Of a stretch of DNA of 64,000 nt, positions 25,491-34,551 are shown one piece after another; within the stretch, counting starts at the first letter, position 1, and each line of letters begins with the position of its first letter. The translations under genes and the position numbers were made by a program. Source of the stretch: DATJGR01 sp963812255. GTDB lineage: Bacteria > Pseudomonadota > Gammaproteobacteria > Pseudomonadales > Azotimanducaceae. The notes beneath the pieces were generated by a model. The model had not been told where the DNA came from and made no database searches. It saw only the letters and a list, made by a program, of their open reading frames with translations. The stretch is from contig CAWEUM010000005.1 of assembly GCA_963812255.1 (NCBI GenBank), positions 806,001 through 870,000 on the forward strand. Reading direction: 5' to 3'.

Positions 25491-27125
25491 TCAACCACCG
25501 ATGATCAGCGACGCCGGTTCCGAGTCCCGCGGATCGAGCGACTGAGTCGGGCTTTCGACATCGCCGGGATGGCGCATCGGATCGCCCGAACGCGACAGCC
25601 GCGCCAATACGTCGACGCGTTCGAACGCGCTCAAGGATCGGCCAGGCTGCATTGCATCGCGATCGGTCAGCACCAGCTGTTGCGGCAACGTCGCCGGGTC
25701 GAGAGCGCGGACAGCAATCGGCATCGGCGGACCATTCGGAGCGCGCACGATGACGAATACCCGGGCCGGCGGCGTCGCGGTAATGCCGGGCGCGAAGGCG
25801 ATGTTGAGCTTGACGACAGCATCCTTCGCGCCAGTATCAGGCCTCGGCGTGGCGTTCTGAGCGGCGTTCGCGGTGCCCGCGGCAACGGTTGGGGGGCCTG
25901 TTGCATCCGGCATCTGCTCGACCGAAGCGGCGGCGTTTGCGAGCGGGGCCACACCGAACGCGAGATGGACCGGGGTCGCGCCGCTGCCCAGCGTGACCCC
26001 GTTCTGATTGGCTTCGGGATCGTCGCTGCCAGGGTTCACCGCGCCACTCGCCGACAAACGCGCCGCGACATCGAGGGTTTCCCCCGCAGTCAATGTGACG
26101 TCACCCCGCATGGCATTGGTGCGGTCCAGCTGCAAGGTCATCGACGTGCCGCGGGGCACTGTCCGGGCGACCAGCAGCGGCATTCGCTGCCCTGGCTTGC
26201 GTGCAAATACGAACAATCGCGCCGACGGCGGCAGTGAGTTGCGCAGCGCCTCGCTGATCTCGATTGTCACGTTCAGCGACGGACCCGCGTCACCCATCAG
26301 TGCCCGCGCGCGCTTCAGACCCTGTTCGAGCGCCTGGGTTCGCTCGCCGGAGCCGCTACCGGCGATCGCCTGCTGGAGATCGCGCGCGGCACCCACGTAA
26401 TCGTGTTTGCGAAACGCATCCAACGCCAGCATCTCGAGCGCGATCGACTGCTGCGGATCGGTCGCGAGGATGCGATCGATGAGCGCGCGATTGTCGACTG
26501 TGACCGCGCCGTCGGCCGCGACGAAGCGCGCCTGCGCCAGCGCCACCTGAACCGAGGGCTCATTCGGCTCGACCGCATAGACCCGCTCCAGGGCGCTGAC
26601 CGCACCGCTCGCGTCATCGAGGCGCATCAAAGCCGTGCCCAGCAGGTACCAGCTTTCGAGATCGTCGGGTTCGGCCGCGACGCGGGTGCGCAGGCGCATC
26701 ACCAGATCACCCAATGCAGCCTGATCCGGTTCGGCTTCGCGCAACACTCCAGCGGCCTCACCGAGTTTCACGGCGTCGTATGCGCCGAGCTTGTGATACA
26801 TCGTCAGTGAGATCGCAACGATGGCCGCGACGACGACGATCGCCGCAGGCACCGAGCGGCCAGCCGTGCCCAGCGCCGGTTCATTCGCAACGGCGTCATG
26901 AAGTAGCGCCGCCGACTGCTCCTCGATCAATCCCGAGGCGGTCTCGGCGCTGACGCGACCCATGTCGCGATCGCGCTCGATTTCCACCACGCGCTGGCGA
27001 TACAGCTCGACATTGGTCGTACGCCGATCGGTTGCCTGGGTGCTCGTGCGACGACGCAGCAACGGCCAGGCGGCGAGCGCCGCGGCAATCGCCAGGCAGG
27101 CGCCGGCGGCAACGATGAACGTCAT
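25491..27125 (-). CDS. ccmI: Cytochrome c biogenesis protein CcmI with duplicated C-terminal domain
   Basis: Apocytochrome c chaperone of the System I heme lyase. The 544-residue protein has two N-terminal membrane helices (residues 4-24 and about 92-110) flanking NVELYRQRVVEIERDRDMG. A TPR region (about 120-280) follows with ESWYLLGTALMRLDD. Two similar beta-rich periplasmic domains come next: one near 285-390 with PPSARLFVFARKPG and GETLDVAARLSASG, and one near 440-540 with TPPARVFVIVRAPNG and FERVDVLARLSRSG. Most CcmI proteins that I know carry one such domain. The start overlaps the ccmH stop by ATGA. Confidence 0.9.
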   Translation of the reverse strand: MTFIVAAGACLAIAAALAAWPLLRRRTSTQATDRRTTNVELYRQRVVEIERDRDMGRVSAETASGLIEEQSAALLHDAVANEPALGTAGRSVPAAIVVVAAIVAISLTMYHKLGAYDAVKLGEAAGVLREAEPDQAALGDLVMRLRTRVAAEPDDLESWYLLGTALMRLDDASGAVSALERVYAVEPNEPSVQVALAQARFVAADGAVTVDNRALIDRILATDPQQSIALEMLALDAFRKHDYVGAARDLQQAIAGSGSGERTQALEQGLKRARALMGDAGPSLNVTIEISEALRNSLPPSARLFVFARKPGQRMPLLVARTVPRGTSMTLQLDRTNAMRGDVTLTAGETLDVAARLSASGAVNPGSDDPEANQNGVTLGSGATPVHLAFGVAPLANAAASVEQMPDATGPPTVAAGTANAAQNATPRPDTGAKDAVVKLNIAFAPGITATPPARVFVIVRAPNGPPMPIAVRALDPATLPQQLVLTDRDAMQPGRSLSAFERVDVLARLSRSGDPMRHPGDVESPTQSLDPRDSEPASLIIGG

Positions 27126-27706
27126 GACTTCGCGGCCGGAGGATCGACCGGCGGCGCGTCTGGTACCGCCACGCCAGCTGGAGGTGCGTCACGCAGCAAC
27201 TCCGCGAGACGCGCCTGTTCCGCTTCATTCAGCGGCTCGGTGGCGCCGCGACGGCGCAACGCCATCACCACGACCATCGCGAAACCGATCGCAAGCAGCA
27301 GCCCTGGCGCGAGCCACAGCAACAGTGTGCCGCGCCGTAGTGGCGGATCGTACAGCACGAATTCGCCGTAGCGGGCGACCAGATAGTCGCGAATCGCCTG
27401 ATCGGTCGCCCCGTCGATGATCAGTCGGTGGACCGTGGCGCGCAGATCCGCCGCGATCGGCGCATCGGATCCGGCGAGATTCGTGTTGAGGCATTTCGGG
27501 CAACGGAATTCCTCGGTCAGCGCCTCATAGCGCGCTTCCTGGGAAGCGTTGTCGAACGCAAACGCCTCGATCGGGTCATCGGCGACCCCGAGTTGCACGA
27601 AGCAGAGCATCGCCATGCCAGGCAGCCATCGCACCCACGCAAACGTGCGCGCGCTACCCACGCGGCGCGCCCCGATTTGCGGCCGACTGCGCCAGCGCGT
27701 CGACAT
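27122..27706 (-). CDS. ccmH: Cytochrome c biogenesis protein CcmH
   Basis: Membrane-anchored periplasmic thiol oxidoreductase that keeps apocytochrome c cysteines reduced. The protein carries the redox motif FRCPKCLN in place of the usual LRCxxC, the conserved tail YGEFVLYDPPL, and a C-terminal membrane helix (about 120-145). With the ATG at 27706 (AGGAG 10 bases upstream) it overlaps ccmG by 53 bases and has an arginine-rich lead before the signal segment. A GTG at 27661 would shorten the overlap to 8 bases. The start is therefore uncertain. Confidence 0.92.
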   Translation of the reverse strand: MSTRWRSRPQIGARRVGSARTFAWVRWLPGMAMLCFVQLGVADDPIEAFAFDNASQEARYEALTEEFRCPKCLNTNLAGSDAPIAADLRATVHRLIIDGATDQAIRDYLVARYGEFVLYDPPLRRGTLLLWLAPGLLLAIGFAMVVVMALRRRGATEPLNEAEQARLAELLRDAPPAGVAVPDAPPVDPPAAKS

Positions 27707-28229
27707 GCGGTTTCAGCTCCTGTTCCCACACGCGCCGGTTCACGTCACCGACGCGCTTGTAGACGATCGTGCCCGATGCGTCGACGAGGAAACTCTCCGG
27801 TGCCCCGTATACGCCGAGGTCCACACCGAGCGTGCCGCGCGCATCGACGATGTTGAAGTCGTATGGATTGCCCAATTGCGCCAGCCACGCGCGCGCCGCG
27901 GCGGGATCGTCTTTGTAATTGATCCCAATGATTCGCAGACCCGATTGGCGATGGATACGCAACAGCTCAGCGTGCTCGGCGCGACAGGTCGGACACCATG
28001 TCGCCCAGACGTTGACAAGCACCGGTCCCCGCACGTTCGCCTGCGTGAAATGTTTGCGGGCGTCGGCGGCCTGCCCATCATCCAGCGCCGGTAGATCGAA
28101 GGCGGGGAACGGCTTGCCGATCAGCGCCGACGGCAGCAGGTGCGGATCATTCAGACTGAAGCCGGCGTACAGCAACGCGACGATCACGACGAACGCCGTC
28201 AGCGGAATGAACAGACTGGCACGGCTCAC
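27654..28229 (-). CDS. ccmG: Thiol:disulfide interchange protein CcmG/DsbE
   Basis: Periplasmic thioredoxin-like protein that reduces the apocytochrome or CcmH. The 191-residue protein has an N-terminal membrane anchor (LFIPLTAFVVIVALLYAG), the active site NVWATWCPTCRAEH, and the family segment GVYGAPESFLVDASGTIVYK. The GTG at 28229 shares GTGA with the ccmF stop and gives exactly the family start; a much longer open frame upstream is antisense-like and inside ccmF. Confidence 0.94.
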   Translation of the reverse strand: MSRASLFIPLTAFVVIVALLYAGFSLNDPHLLPSALIGKPFPAFDLPALDDGQAADARKHFTQANVRGPVLVNVWATWCPTCRAEHAELLRIHRQSGLRIIGINYKDDPAAARAWLAQLGNPYDFNIVDARGTLGVDLGVYGAPESFLVDASGTIVYKRVGDVNRRVWEQELKPHVDALAQSAANRGAPRG

Positions 28230-30187
28230 GCGCTCGACTCGGCGGCAGCCGCCGCGCCAGCGCGCACGCGCAGCCGCCGGTAGCGCGCGTCGCTCACCGC
28301 AGTGACGCCACCGAGCGCCATCAGCATTGCGCCGAACCATACCCAACGCACCAATGGTTTGTAGTGCAGCCGCATGGTCCAGCCGCCATCGTCGAGCGGT
28401 TCGCCCATCGCCACGTACACATCGCGCGTAACGCCGGGTTCGATTGCGGCTTCGGTCATCACATTGCCGCCGGCAAGGTAGCGGCGCTTCTCCGGAAACA
28501 TCAGGTACGCCGCACCGTCGCCTTCGACGCGCACGGTGCCACGGTCCGACAGGTAGTTCGGCCCGCGGATCCGATCGACCGCAACGAGTGTGAATGTCAG
28601 GGCGCCGAGCTGCGCCGATGTGCCCGTCGCCAGGCGCACGTCGCGCTCGAGCGACATATGACTGGTGATCACGATACCAATCAACGTGACGGCGAAGCCG
28701 ATGTGCGCGACCGTCATGCCGAGATAGCCGGCGCTCAGTCGGCGCAGCCCACCGATGCGTCGGCCGGCCTGCTGCCAGACGTCTTCGATGTGCGTACCAA
28801 CGATCCATAACGCAAGCGCGGCGCCGGCGGCGACCTGCCATTTGAACGCACCGTTGACGATCAACGGCAGCGCAACGCCGATCACGACGCTCGCGGCGAA
28901 CACCACGCCGAGCTTGCGCCACAGATAAGCCACTCCGGTGCGCTTCCAGCGCGCCGACGGACCGATGCCGAGCGCGAGGGCCACCACCACCATCAGCGGA
29001 ATGAACACCGCGTTGAAGTAAGGTGGGCCGACCGAGATCTTGCCGCCGGTGAGCGCTTCATACGCCAACGGATACAGCGTGCCCAGCAGCACCACCGACA
29101 TCGCGACGACCAGCAGCACATTGTTGACGAGCAACAACACCTCGCGCGACAAGCCAGAAAAATGCACCCGGGAACGAATCAGCGGGACGCGCACCGCGTA
29201 CAACGTCAGCGATCCACCTACGACGATCACAAGAAATGCCAGAATGAACAGGCCCCGCTTCGGATCTACCGCAAATGCATGCACCGACGTCAGCACGCCC
29301 GAGCGGACGATGAATGCACCGAGCAGGGACAACGAGAATGCGGCAATCGCGAGCAGCACCGTCCAACTCTTGAACGCGCCGCGCTTTTCGGTCACCGCCA
29401 ACGAATGCACCAGCGCTGTTCCCACCAGCCATGGCATGAACGATGCGTTCTCCACCGGATCCCAGAACCACCAGCCGCCCCAACCGAGTTCGTAGTACGA
29501 CCACCAGCTGCCGAGCGCGATGCCGACACCCAGAAACGCCCACGCGATGTTGGTCCATGGCCGCGACCAGCGCGCCCATGCCGCGTCGAGACGTCCTGTC
29601 ATCAGCGCCGCGAGCGCGAACGCGAATGCCACCGAAAAGCCGACGTAGCCGGTGTACAGCATCGGAGGATGAATCGTCAGACCGAAGTCTTGCAGCAGCG
29701 GATTCAGATCCGCGCCTTCGGCCGGTGCAATCGGCAGCGCGCGTTCGAATGGATTGCTGGTAAACAACGAAAACGCGGCGAATCCGGCGCCCAGCCAGCC
29801 CATGACCGCAAGCACGCGGCTGATCACTGTCAGCGGCAGGTGACGGCTGAACGTCGCCACCGCCAATGTCCATAGAGACATGATCAGAATCCACAGCAGG
29901 AACGAGCCTTCGTGCGCGCCCCACACCGCGGCCACTTTGTAGTAGGTCGGCAGCAGCGTGTTTGAATTCGTTGCCACGTAGCGCACCGAGAAGTCACTGA
30001 CGACGAACGAGTAAACGAGGCAGCCGAACGCCAGCGCCGCGAACACCGCAACACCTGCAGCGAGCGAAAATGCGCTGCGCATCCATGCCTGATAGCCGCG
30101 CGCGGCGCCGATCAACGGCACCACCCCGAGCGTGAGTGCCAGGGTGAACACGAGTATCAATGCGAACTGGCCGAGTTCTGGAATCAT
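28226..30187 (-). CDS. ccmF: Heme lyase subunit CcmF
   Basis: Large membrane protein that attaches heme to apocytochrome c. It has 653 residues and many membrane helices. The WWD heme-handling motif is read as GGWWFWDPVENASFMPWL. Other conserved parts are GAHEGSFLLWI near 90 and DLNPLLQDFGLTIHPPMLYTGYV. The start at 30187 overlaps the ccmE stop by ATGA and gives MIPELGQFALILVF, the expected first helix. Confidence 0.97.
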   Translation of the reverse strand: MIPELGQFALILVFTLALTLGVVPLIGAARGYQAWMRSAFSLAAGVAVFAALAFGCLVYSFVVSDFSVRYVATNSNTLLPTYYKVAAVWGAHEGSFLLWILIMSLWTLAVATFSRHLPLTVISRVLAVMGWLGAGFAAFSLFTSNPFERALPIAPAEGADLNPLLQDFGLTIHPPMLYTGYVGFSVAFAFALAALMTGRLDAAWARWSRPWTNIAWAFLGVGIALGSWWSYYELGWGGWWFWDPVENASFMPWLVGTALVHSLAVTEKRGAFKSWTVLLAIAAFSLSLLGAFIVRSGVLTSVHAFAVDPKRGLFILAFLVIVVGGSLTLYAVRVPLIRSRVHFSGLSREVLLLVNNVLLVVAMSVVLLGTLYPLAYEALTGGKISVGPPYFNAVFIPLMVVVALALGIGPSARWKRTGVAYLWRKLGVVFAASVVIGVALPLIVNGAFKWQVAAGAALALWIVGTHIEDVWQQAGRRIGGLRRLSAGYLGMTVAHIGFAVTLIGIVITSHMSLERDVRLATGTSAQLGALTFTLVAVDRIRGPNYLSDRGTVRVEGDGAAYLMFPEKRRYLAGGNVMTEAAIEPGVTRDVYVAMGEPLDDGGWTMRLHYKPLVRWVWFGAMLMALGGVTAVSDARYRRLRVRAGAAAAAESSA

Positions 30188-30624
30188 GATGGGTTTCCTG
30201 TCGCCGGCTTGCGCATTCCTTTCAGTTCCGGAGGCATATAGTTTTCATCGTGCTTGGCAAGCACTTCGTCGGCTTTGAAGACGCCATCGCGTTGCAGATG
30301 GCCGGTCGCGAGCACGCCCTTACCCTCGCGGAACAGGTCGGGCAGGATCCCCGCGTACACAACTGTGAAATCCGAGCCCTGCAGATCGGTCACAACGAAG
30401 CGCACGTCGAGGCCATCGGCGGCGCGCTGCAGGCTGCCGTCCTTCACCATTCCGCCGGCGCGAATGCGCGGTCCCACCGGCGCCTTGCCCGACACCACTT
30501 CAGATGGTGGATAAAACAAATTTATGTTCTCGTTCAGCGCACGCATCACCAGCATCACGGTCACGGCGACGCCCGCCAGCAGGAACGCGACTGCGATCAA
30601 TCGTTTACGCCGGATGGGATGCAT
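30184..30624 (-). CDS. ccmE: Heme chaperone CcmE
   Basis: Periplasmic heme carrier anchored by one N-terminal helix. The 146-residue protein starts MHPIRRKRLIAVAFLLAG. It has RIRAGGMVKDGSL and the covalent heme-binding His in VLAKHDENYMPPEL, with the Tyr four residues on. The ATG at 30624 lies inside the last codons of ccmD (20-base overlap) and matches the family start; the next ATG upstream would add 18 non-conserved residues. Confidence 0.95.
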   Translation of the reverse strand: MHPIRRKRLIAVAFLLAGVAVTVMLVMRALNENINLFYPPSEVVSGKAPVGPRIRAGGMVKDGSLQRAADGLDVRFVVTDLQGSDFTVVYAGILPDLFREGKGVLATGHLQRDGVFKADEVLAKHDENYMPPELKGMRKPATGNPS

Positions 30625-30811
30625 GCTGATCCTCACTATCACGTTCTGAGCGACGTTGCCGTCGCGTCTGTTCGGCAAAGAAGCGCCGCCGCGCGCGCAA
30701 CGGCCGAGCGAGCACGATCGCGATGCCTGTCACGCCCACGCCGTACGCACTCCAGACGTAGAGATAGTGGCCACCCATGTACAGAAAATCGTGCCAGTTG
30801 GAAAAGTTCAT
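30605..30811 (-). CDS. ccmD: Heme exporter protein CcmD
   Basis: A 68-residue single-helix protein that stabilises CcmE on the CcmABC complex. It reads FLYMGGHYLYVWSAYGVG followed by the membrane helix and a basic tail ARRRFFAEQTRRQRR, typical of CcmD. The ATG at 30811 overlaps the ccmC stop by ATGA. It is small and easily missed because a longer frame extends upstream of it into ccmC. Confidence 0.93.
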   Translation of the reverse strand: MNFSNWHDFLYMGGHYLYVWSAYGVGVTGIAIVLARPLRARRRFFAEQTRRQRRSERDSEDQHASHPA

Positions 30812-31560
30812 CCGCGTCTGCCCCGTATCAGATCGGCTACCCATTGGGTGCGCTGCTCGCGCACGAGGATTTCGTTGCCGATCGCGAACAACAGCACGCC
30901 AAAGAACAATGCATAGAAGCCCAGGACACTGACCAACAGCGGCAGATACATCTCGCTCGGCATCGCCGGTGCTGCGGTCAGGGAGAATGACGAAGGCTGA
31001 TGCAACGTCAACCACCAATCGACCGAGTACTTGATGATCGGAATGTCCACCACACCGACGATCGCGAGGATCGCCGCCGCGCGTCCGGCACTCTCTTCGC
31101 GCGGTATCGCCTGGCGCAGTGCGATCACGCCAAAGTAAAGGAACAGTAACACCAGCATCGATGTCGTACGCGCGTCCCACACCCACCACGTACCCCATGT
31201 CGGCCGTCCCCAGATCGCGCCCGTCAGCAGCGCGATCACACAAAACACCGCGCCGATCGGCGCCGCTGCGGCAACCACCATATCGGCAAGCTTCATCCGC
31301 CAGATCAGCAACACGGCGCCGGCCACGCCCATCAGGATGTAGCACGATTCCGAAAGAATCGCGCTCGGCACGTGCAGGTACATGATTCGAAAGCTGTCGC
31401 CCTGCAAATAGTCGGGCGGCGCGATCGCGAGCCCCCAGACAAATCCGACGCAGATCCCCAGCAAGCCCACAATGGACGCGCTCCTCGCCCACGGCGCGCT
31501 GATCTCGAAGAACCAGCGCGGCGATCCCAATCGATGCCAAAGCGTCTTCAAGCGGCTCAT
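30808..31560 (-). CDS. ccmC: Heme transporter CcmC
   Basis: Membrane protein that loads heme on CcmE. The 250-residue protein has six predicted helices and the WWD motif in WGRPTWGTWWVWDARTTS. Conserved histidines lie in IMYLHVPSAI and WLTLHQPSS on either side. The ATG at 31560 gives MSRLKTLWHRLGSPRWF and is 4 bases beyond the ccmB stop; an in-frame ATG at 31602 is inside ccmB. Confidence 0.96.
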   Translation of the reverse strand: MSRLKTLWHRLGSPRWFFEISAPWARSASIVGLLGICVGFVWGLAIAPPDYLQGDSFRIMYLHVPSAILSESCYILMGVAGAVLLIWRMKLADMVVAAAAPIGAVFCVIALLTGAIWGRPTWGTWWVWDARTTSMLVLLFLYFGVIALRQAIPREESAGRAAAILAIVGVVDIPIIKYSVDWWLTLHQPSSFSLTAAPAMPSEMYLPLLVSVLGFYALFFGVLLFAIGNEILVREQRTQWVADLIRGRRG

Positions 31561-31564
31561 CGCA

Positions 31565-32284
31565 TCAATCCAACGAGACGCGCAGCGCCAACGCGGCTGC
31601 AAAGGGGGTCAAAGTCAGCATTAGCGCAAGGATCGCGGCGAGCCATGCGAGTTGCGCAGCGGCGTCGACACCGTCGACCATCGCCGCCACCGCACCCGCG
31701 CCGAGCACGAGCACCGGCACGTACAGCGGCAGGATGATCAACGTCAACAGAAGTCCACCGCGCTTGACGGAAACCGTCAGCGCCGCGCCCACCGCGCCGA
31801 GCAGACTCAGAATCGGGGTACCGAGCAGCAGACTCAACATCAGAGTTGGAATGGCCGTGCTCGGCAGAAACAGCATCAACGCGGCGATCGGCGACAACAG
31901 TGCGAGCGGCAGTCCGATGACGAGCCAGTGCGCAACCACCTTTGCCAGGACGCCGACGAATAGCGGGTCGACATTCAACACGAGTTGCTCCAGCGTGCCG
32001 TCGTCGAAGTCGCGGCGAAACAGCGAATCGAGCGACAACAACGTCGACAGCAGCGCAAGCACCCAGAGCACCCCCGGGGCGATCTCCGCCAACCGCTCGG
32101 GACCCGGCCCGACGCCAAGAGGGAACATCGCAATGCCCATCACGTAGAACATCAACGGATTGACCAGTTCGCTGCGCGAGCGAAACGCGATCGTCAGATC
32201 GCGTTTCAACTGCGCAGCGAACGCGCGGCCCGGCGCAAGCGTGCGACGGAACGTGTGTTCGGTCGCGCTGGGTACGACATTCAC
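31565..32284 (-). CDS. ccmB: Heme exporter permease CcmB
   Basis: Membrane subunit of the CcmAB transporter, which drives release of holo-CcmE. The 239-residue protein has the family lead FAAQLKRDLTIAFRSRSEL, the segment LGVGPGPERLAEIAPGVLWV, and SLDSLFRRDFDDGTLEQL, followed by several helices. The GTG at 32284 shares GTGA with the ccmA stop; no ATG lies between it and the conserved region. Confidence 0.94.
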   Translation of the reverse strand: MNVVPSATEHTFRRTLAPGRAFAAQLKRDLTIAFRSRSELVNPLMFYVMGIAMFPLGVGPGPERLAEIAPGVLWVLALLSTLLSLDSLFRRDFDDGTLEQLVLNVDPLFVGVLAKVVAHWLVIGLPLALLSPIAALMLFLPSTAIPTLMLSLLLGTPILSLLGAVGAALTVSVKRGGLLLTLIILPLYVPVLVLGAGAVAAMVDGVDAAAQLAWLAAILALMLTLTPFAAALALRVSLD

Positions 32285-32919
32285 TCCGATTGCCCGAGCA
32301 TATGCCGTCGTGCGCCATCGATTCGCAACGATTGATGGGTCGCGCACAACGCGGCACCACCTGCGCGGCGATGCCGTTCGAGCAGACCTTGCACCAGCGC
32401 GCAGCCCGCGTCATCGAGCGCGGTGAGCGGTTCGTCGAGCAACCACAACGCAGCGGTGCCGAAACCGAGGCGCGCCAACGCCGCCCGGCGCTGCTGGCCT
32501 GCCGACAAGTGATGACACGGCGTGAGTTCGTAGCCCGCCAACCCCACACGATCCAGCAACGATGACAAATTTTCAGTGGACGCATCGGAACCTTCGATTG
32601 CAGCCGACCACGACAAGTTCTGCAACGGCGTCAACTGCAAATTCAGGCCGCCGCGGTGGCCCATGTAAAGCAACGCAGACGCATGGCTGATTTCGCCGCC
32701 GAAATCGCTGGTGAGGCCCGCGAGACAGCGCAGCAACGTCGTCTTGCCGCTGCCATTCGGGCCCGTCAACTCCACCACGTCGCCACCGCGCAAGTCGAGA
32801 TCGAGATCCCGAAACAGCATGCGGCCGTCGCGTTCGCAGCTGAGCCCCCGTGCCCTGAGAAGTGGTGCCGTCAGAAGTGAAGTCTGCAATGGCAGTGGTC
32901 GTGGTGGAACCGCGCGCAT
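32281..32919 (-). CDS. ccmA: Heme exporter ATP-binding protein CcmA
   Basis: ATPase of the CcmAB complex. It has Walker A TGPNGSGKTTLLRCL, the signature region HHLSAGQQRRAALARL (degenerate LSGGQ, as usual in CcmA) and Walker B LWLLDEPLTALDDAG. The start is not certain. The ATG at 32919 would fall within a TATAAT at 32923-32918. A TTG at 32889, without a clear ribosome binding site, gives the more usual CcmA N-terminal length. It is the first gene of the nine-gene ccm operon. Confidence 0.92.
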   Translation of the reverse strand: MRAVPPRPLPLQTSLLTAPLLRARGLSCERDGRMLFRDLDLDLRGGDVVELTGPNGSGKTTLLRCLAGLTSDFGGEISHASALLYMGHRGGLNLQLTPLQNLSWSAAIEGSDASTENLSSLLDRVGLAGYELTPCHHLSAGQQRRAALARLGFGTAALWLLDEPLTALDDAGCALVQGLLERHRRAGGAALCATHQSLRIDGARRHMLGQSE

Positions 32920-32923
32920 TATA
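32918..32923 (-). promoter_or_regulatory. Possible -10 box of the ccm operon
   Basis: A perfect TATAAT on the minus strand sits just ahead of ccmA, in the 60 bases after the GH13 stop. No good -35 hexamer is found 16-18 bases upstream (the best is GGCAGA). It may be a weak or activator-dependent promoter, or chance. Confidence 0.35.
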
Positions 32924-32979
32924 GCGGGCGAATCGCGCCATCTGCCGTTCCAAAATCGCATTTCCGAACGCGAAACCGC

Positions 32980-34551
32980 TCAACGGACGCTGAACACGCC
33001 GTAACCGCGCGCACCGATGCGCAACTGCCAGCCCAATTCACCATGCGTCGCCTGACAGCGATGCGACAACACTTCCGCCGCATCGCCGAGCGGCGGCAAC
33101 GCAACCGAGTGTGCATCCGGCCCCGGATTGACCGCGACGATCAACGAACCCCCACGCCGATACACCAGCGGGTAGCCGCTCGACGTCGCACTCAGCACCG
33201 TCAGCGGCGCATCCGCGGCGAGGTCCGACTCCGTCACGCGCAGATAGATCAGCCGCTCGACGTGATGCCAGAGAGATTTGCGATTCGCGCGCTGCCCGGC
33301 CACCGTGGGGCGATCGGGATGGGGATCGATCGGTAGATACGGTGTCGCGGACGGATTCGTCGAAAAGCCCGCTAGCGGTGAGCCATCCCACTGCATCGGC
33401 GTGCGTGATCCGGTGCGTTCGTAGCCCCCCTCCTTACTCGTTAGACCGGCAAGATAACGCATGCCGATCTCGTCACCGTAATATACGAATGGCAATTGAG
33501 GCCAGGTCAGCAGAAACGTGTAGAGCACCTCGAGATCGTCACCATCGCGGCAATGACTCGGTCGAACGAAATCATGATTCGAGGTCGGCAGGCTGATCAG
33601 ACCGCGCCCGGCTATGCGCTGCTGCTGAAAATCGAACGCCCGCCAGAAGCGTTGGAAGTCCCCACCACCTCGACTGTCGAAATACGGCGTCTCGCGACGC
33701 TTCGGAAACGAGTCGGGACCGAGCAACAGCGCATCGTAACCCGCCACGCCGACGTGCTGCATGAAGTCGGCGTGAAAACCCGCATCGATCGCAATCTCCG
33801 GGTTGCCCCAATCGGAGATCAACACCCGGTCCCGATAGTTGTCGTCGAGCCATGCGCGGACTTCCCGCCACAACCGGCGAATCGCGATTCGATCGGGATC
33901 GTGTTTGACGAGGCTGCCTGCGAGCCCGACGCGAAATCCGTCCACGCCCAGATCCAGCCAGAATTTCATGATTTGTTTCAGGGCCGCCCGTGTGGCCTTT
34001 GGCGCTGGCGCATCCGCGTCGTGCTGGTAGCTGCGCGTGACGCGGCCGAAGCCATAGTTCAGCGCCGGCTGATGCGTGAAGAAATTCACCGCATAGGCGC
34101 CCGCGCGTTCGGACAGACCACTGACGAAGTCGAGATCATCGTCACGCTTCACCCACGGATTGGTCGTCCAGATATAGCGCTGGGTGTATTCGTTGGCGTC
34201 GGGGCGCCGTGATTCGACGAACCATGCGTGCTCGTCGGACGTGTGTGCGGCGACGAGGTCGAGACATACGCGGATGCCGCGCGTGTGCGCGGCGGCGAGC
34301 AGCCTTGCGAAGTCGCCGTTGCTGCCGTAGCGCGGCGCGATGCAACAGTGGTCGACGACGTCGTAGCCGGCGTCTTTGAACGGCGAGACGTAGCAGGGAT
34401 TGATCCACAGCGCGTTGATGCCGAGTTCGGCAAGATAGTCGAGCTTCGCTTCAATACCGGCGAGGTCACCGATTCCATCACCGCTGGCGTCGTAGAAACT
34501 CTGCGGATAGATCTGGTAGAAGACCGCCTGAGCGAGCCACGCCGGCCTCAT
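32980..34551 (-). CDS. GH13 alpha-amylase-family protein lacking catalytic residues
   Basis: A 523-residue protein with the full GH13 barrel and C-terminal beta domain. It begins AWLAQAVFYQIYPQSFYD, then GIEAKLDYLAELGINALWIN and DLVAAHTSDEHAWF, and the third catalytic Asp is kept as Asp327 in LPTSNHDFVR. The nucleophile Asp of DGFRVD is Gly209 (DGFRVGLAGSLVK, codon GGG). The acid/base Glu of ISEWGNP is Asp247 (ISDWGNP). It is therefore probably not a working glycosidase of the normal mechanism and may bind sugar or act as a regulator. There is no signal peptide. The ATG at 34551 overlaps the ppnN stop by ATGA. Confidence 0.88.
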   Translation of the reverse strand: MRPAWLAQAVFYQIYPQSFYDASGDGIGDLAGIEAKLDYLAELGINALWINPCYVSPFKDAGYDVVDHCCIAPRYGSNGDFARLLAAAHTRGIRVCLDLVAAHTSDEHAWFVESRRPDANEYTQRYIWTTNPWVKRDDDLDFVSGLSERAGAYAVNFFTHQPALNYGFGRVTRSYQHDADAPAPKATRAALKQIMKFWLDLGVDGFRVGLAGSLVKHDPDRIAIRRLWREVRAWLDDNYRDRVLISDWGNPEIAIDAGFHADFMQHVGVAGYDALLLGPDSFPKRRETPYFDSRGGGDFQRFWRAFDFQQQRIAGRGLISLPTSNHDFVRPSHCRDGDDLEVLYTFLLTWPQLPFVYYGDEIGMRYLAGLTSKEGGYERTGSRTPMQWDGSPLAGFSTNPSATPYLPIDPHPDRPTVAGQRANRKSLWHHVERLIYLRVTESDLAADAPLTVLSATSSGYPLVYRRGGSLIVAVNPGPDAHSVALPPLGDAAEVLSHRCQATHGELGWQLRIGARGYGVFSVR

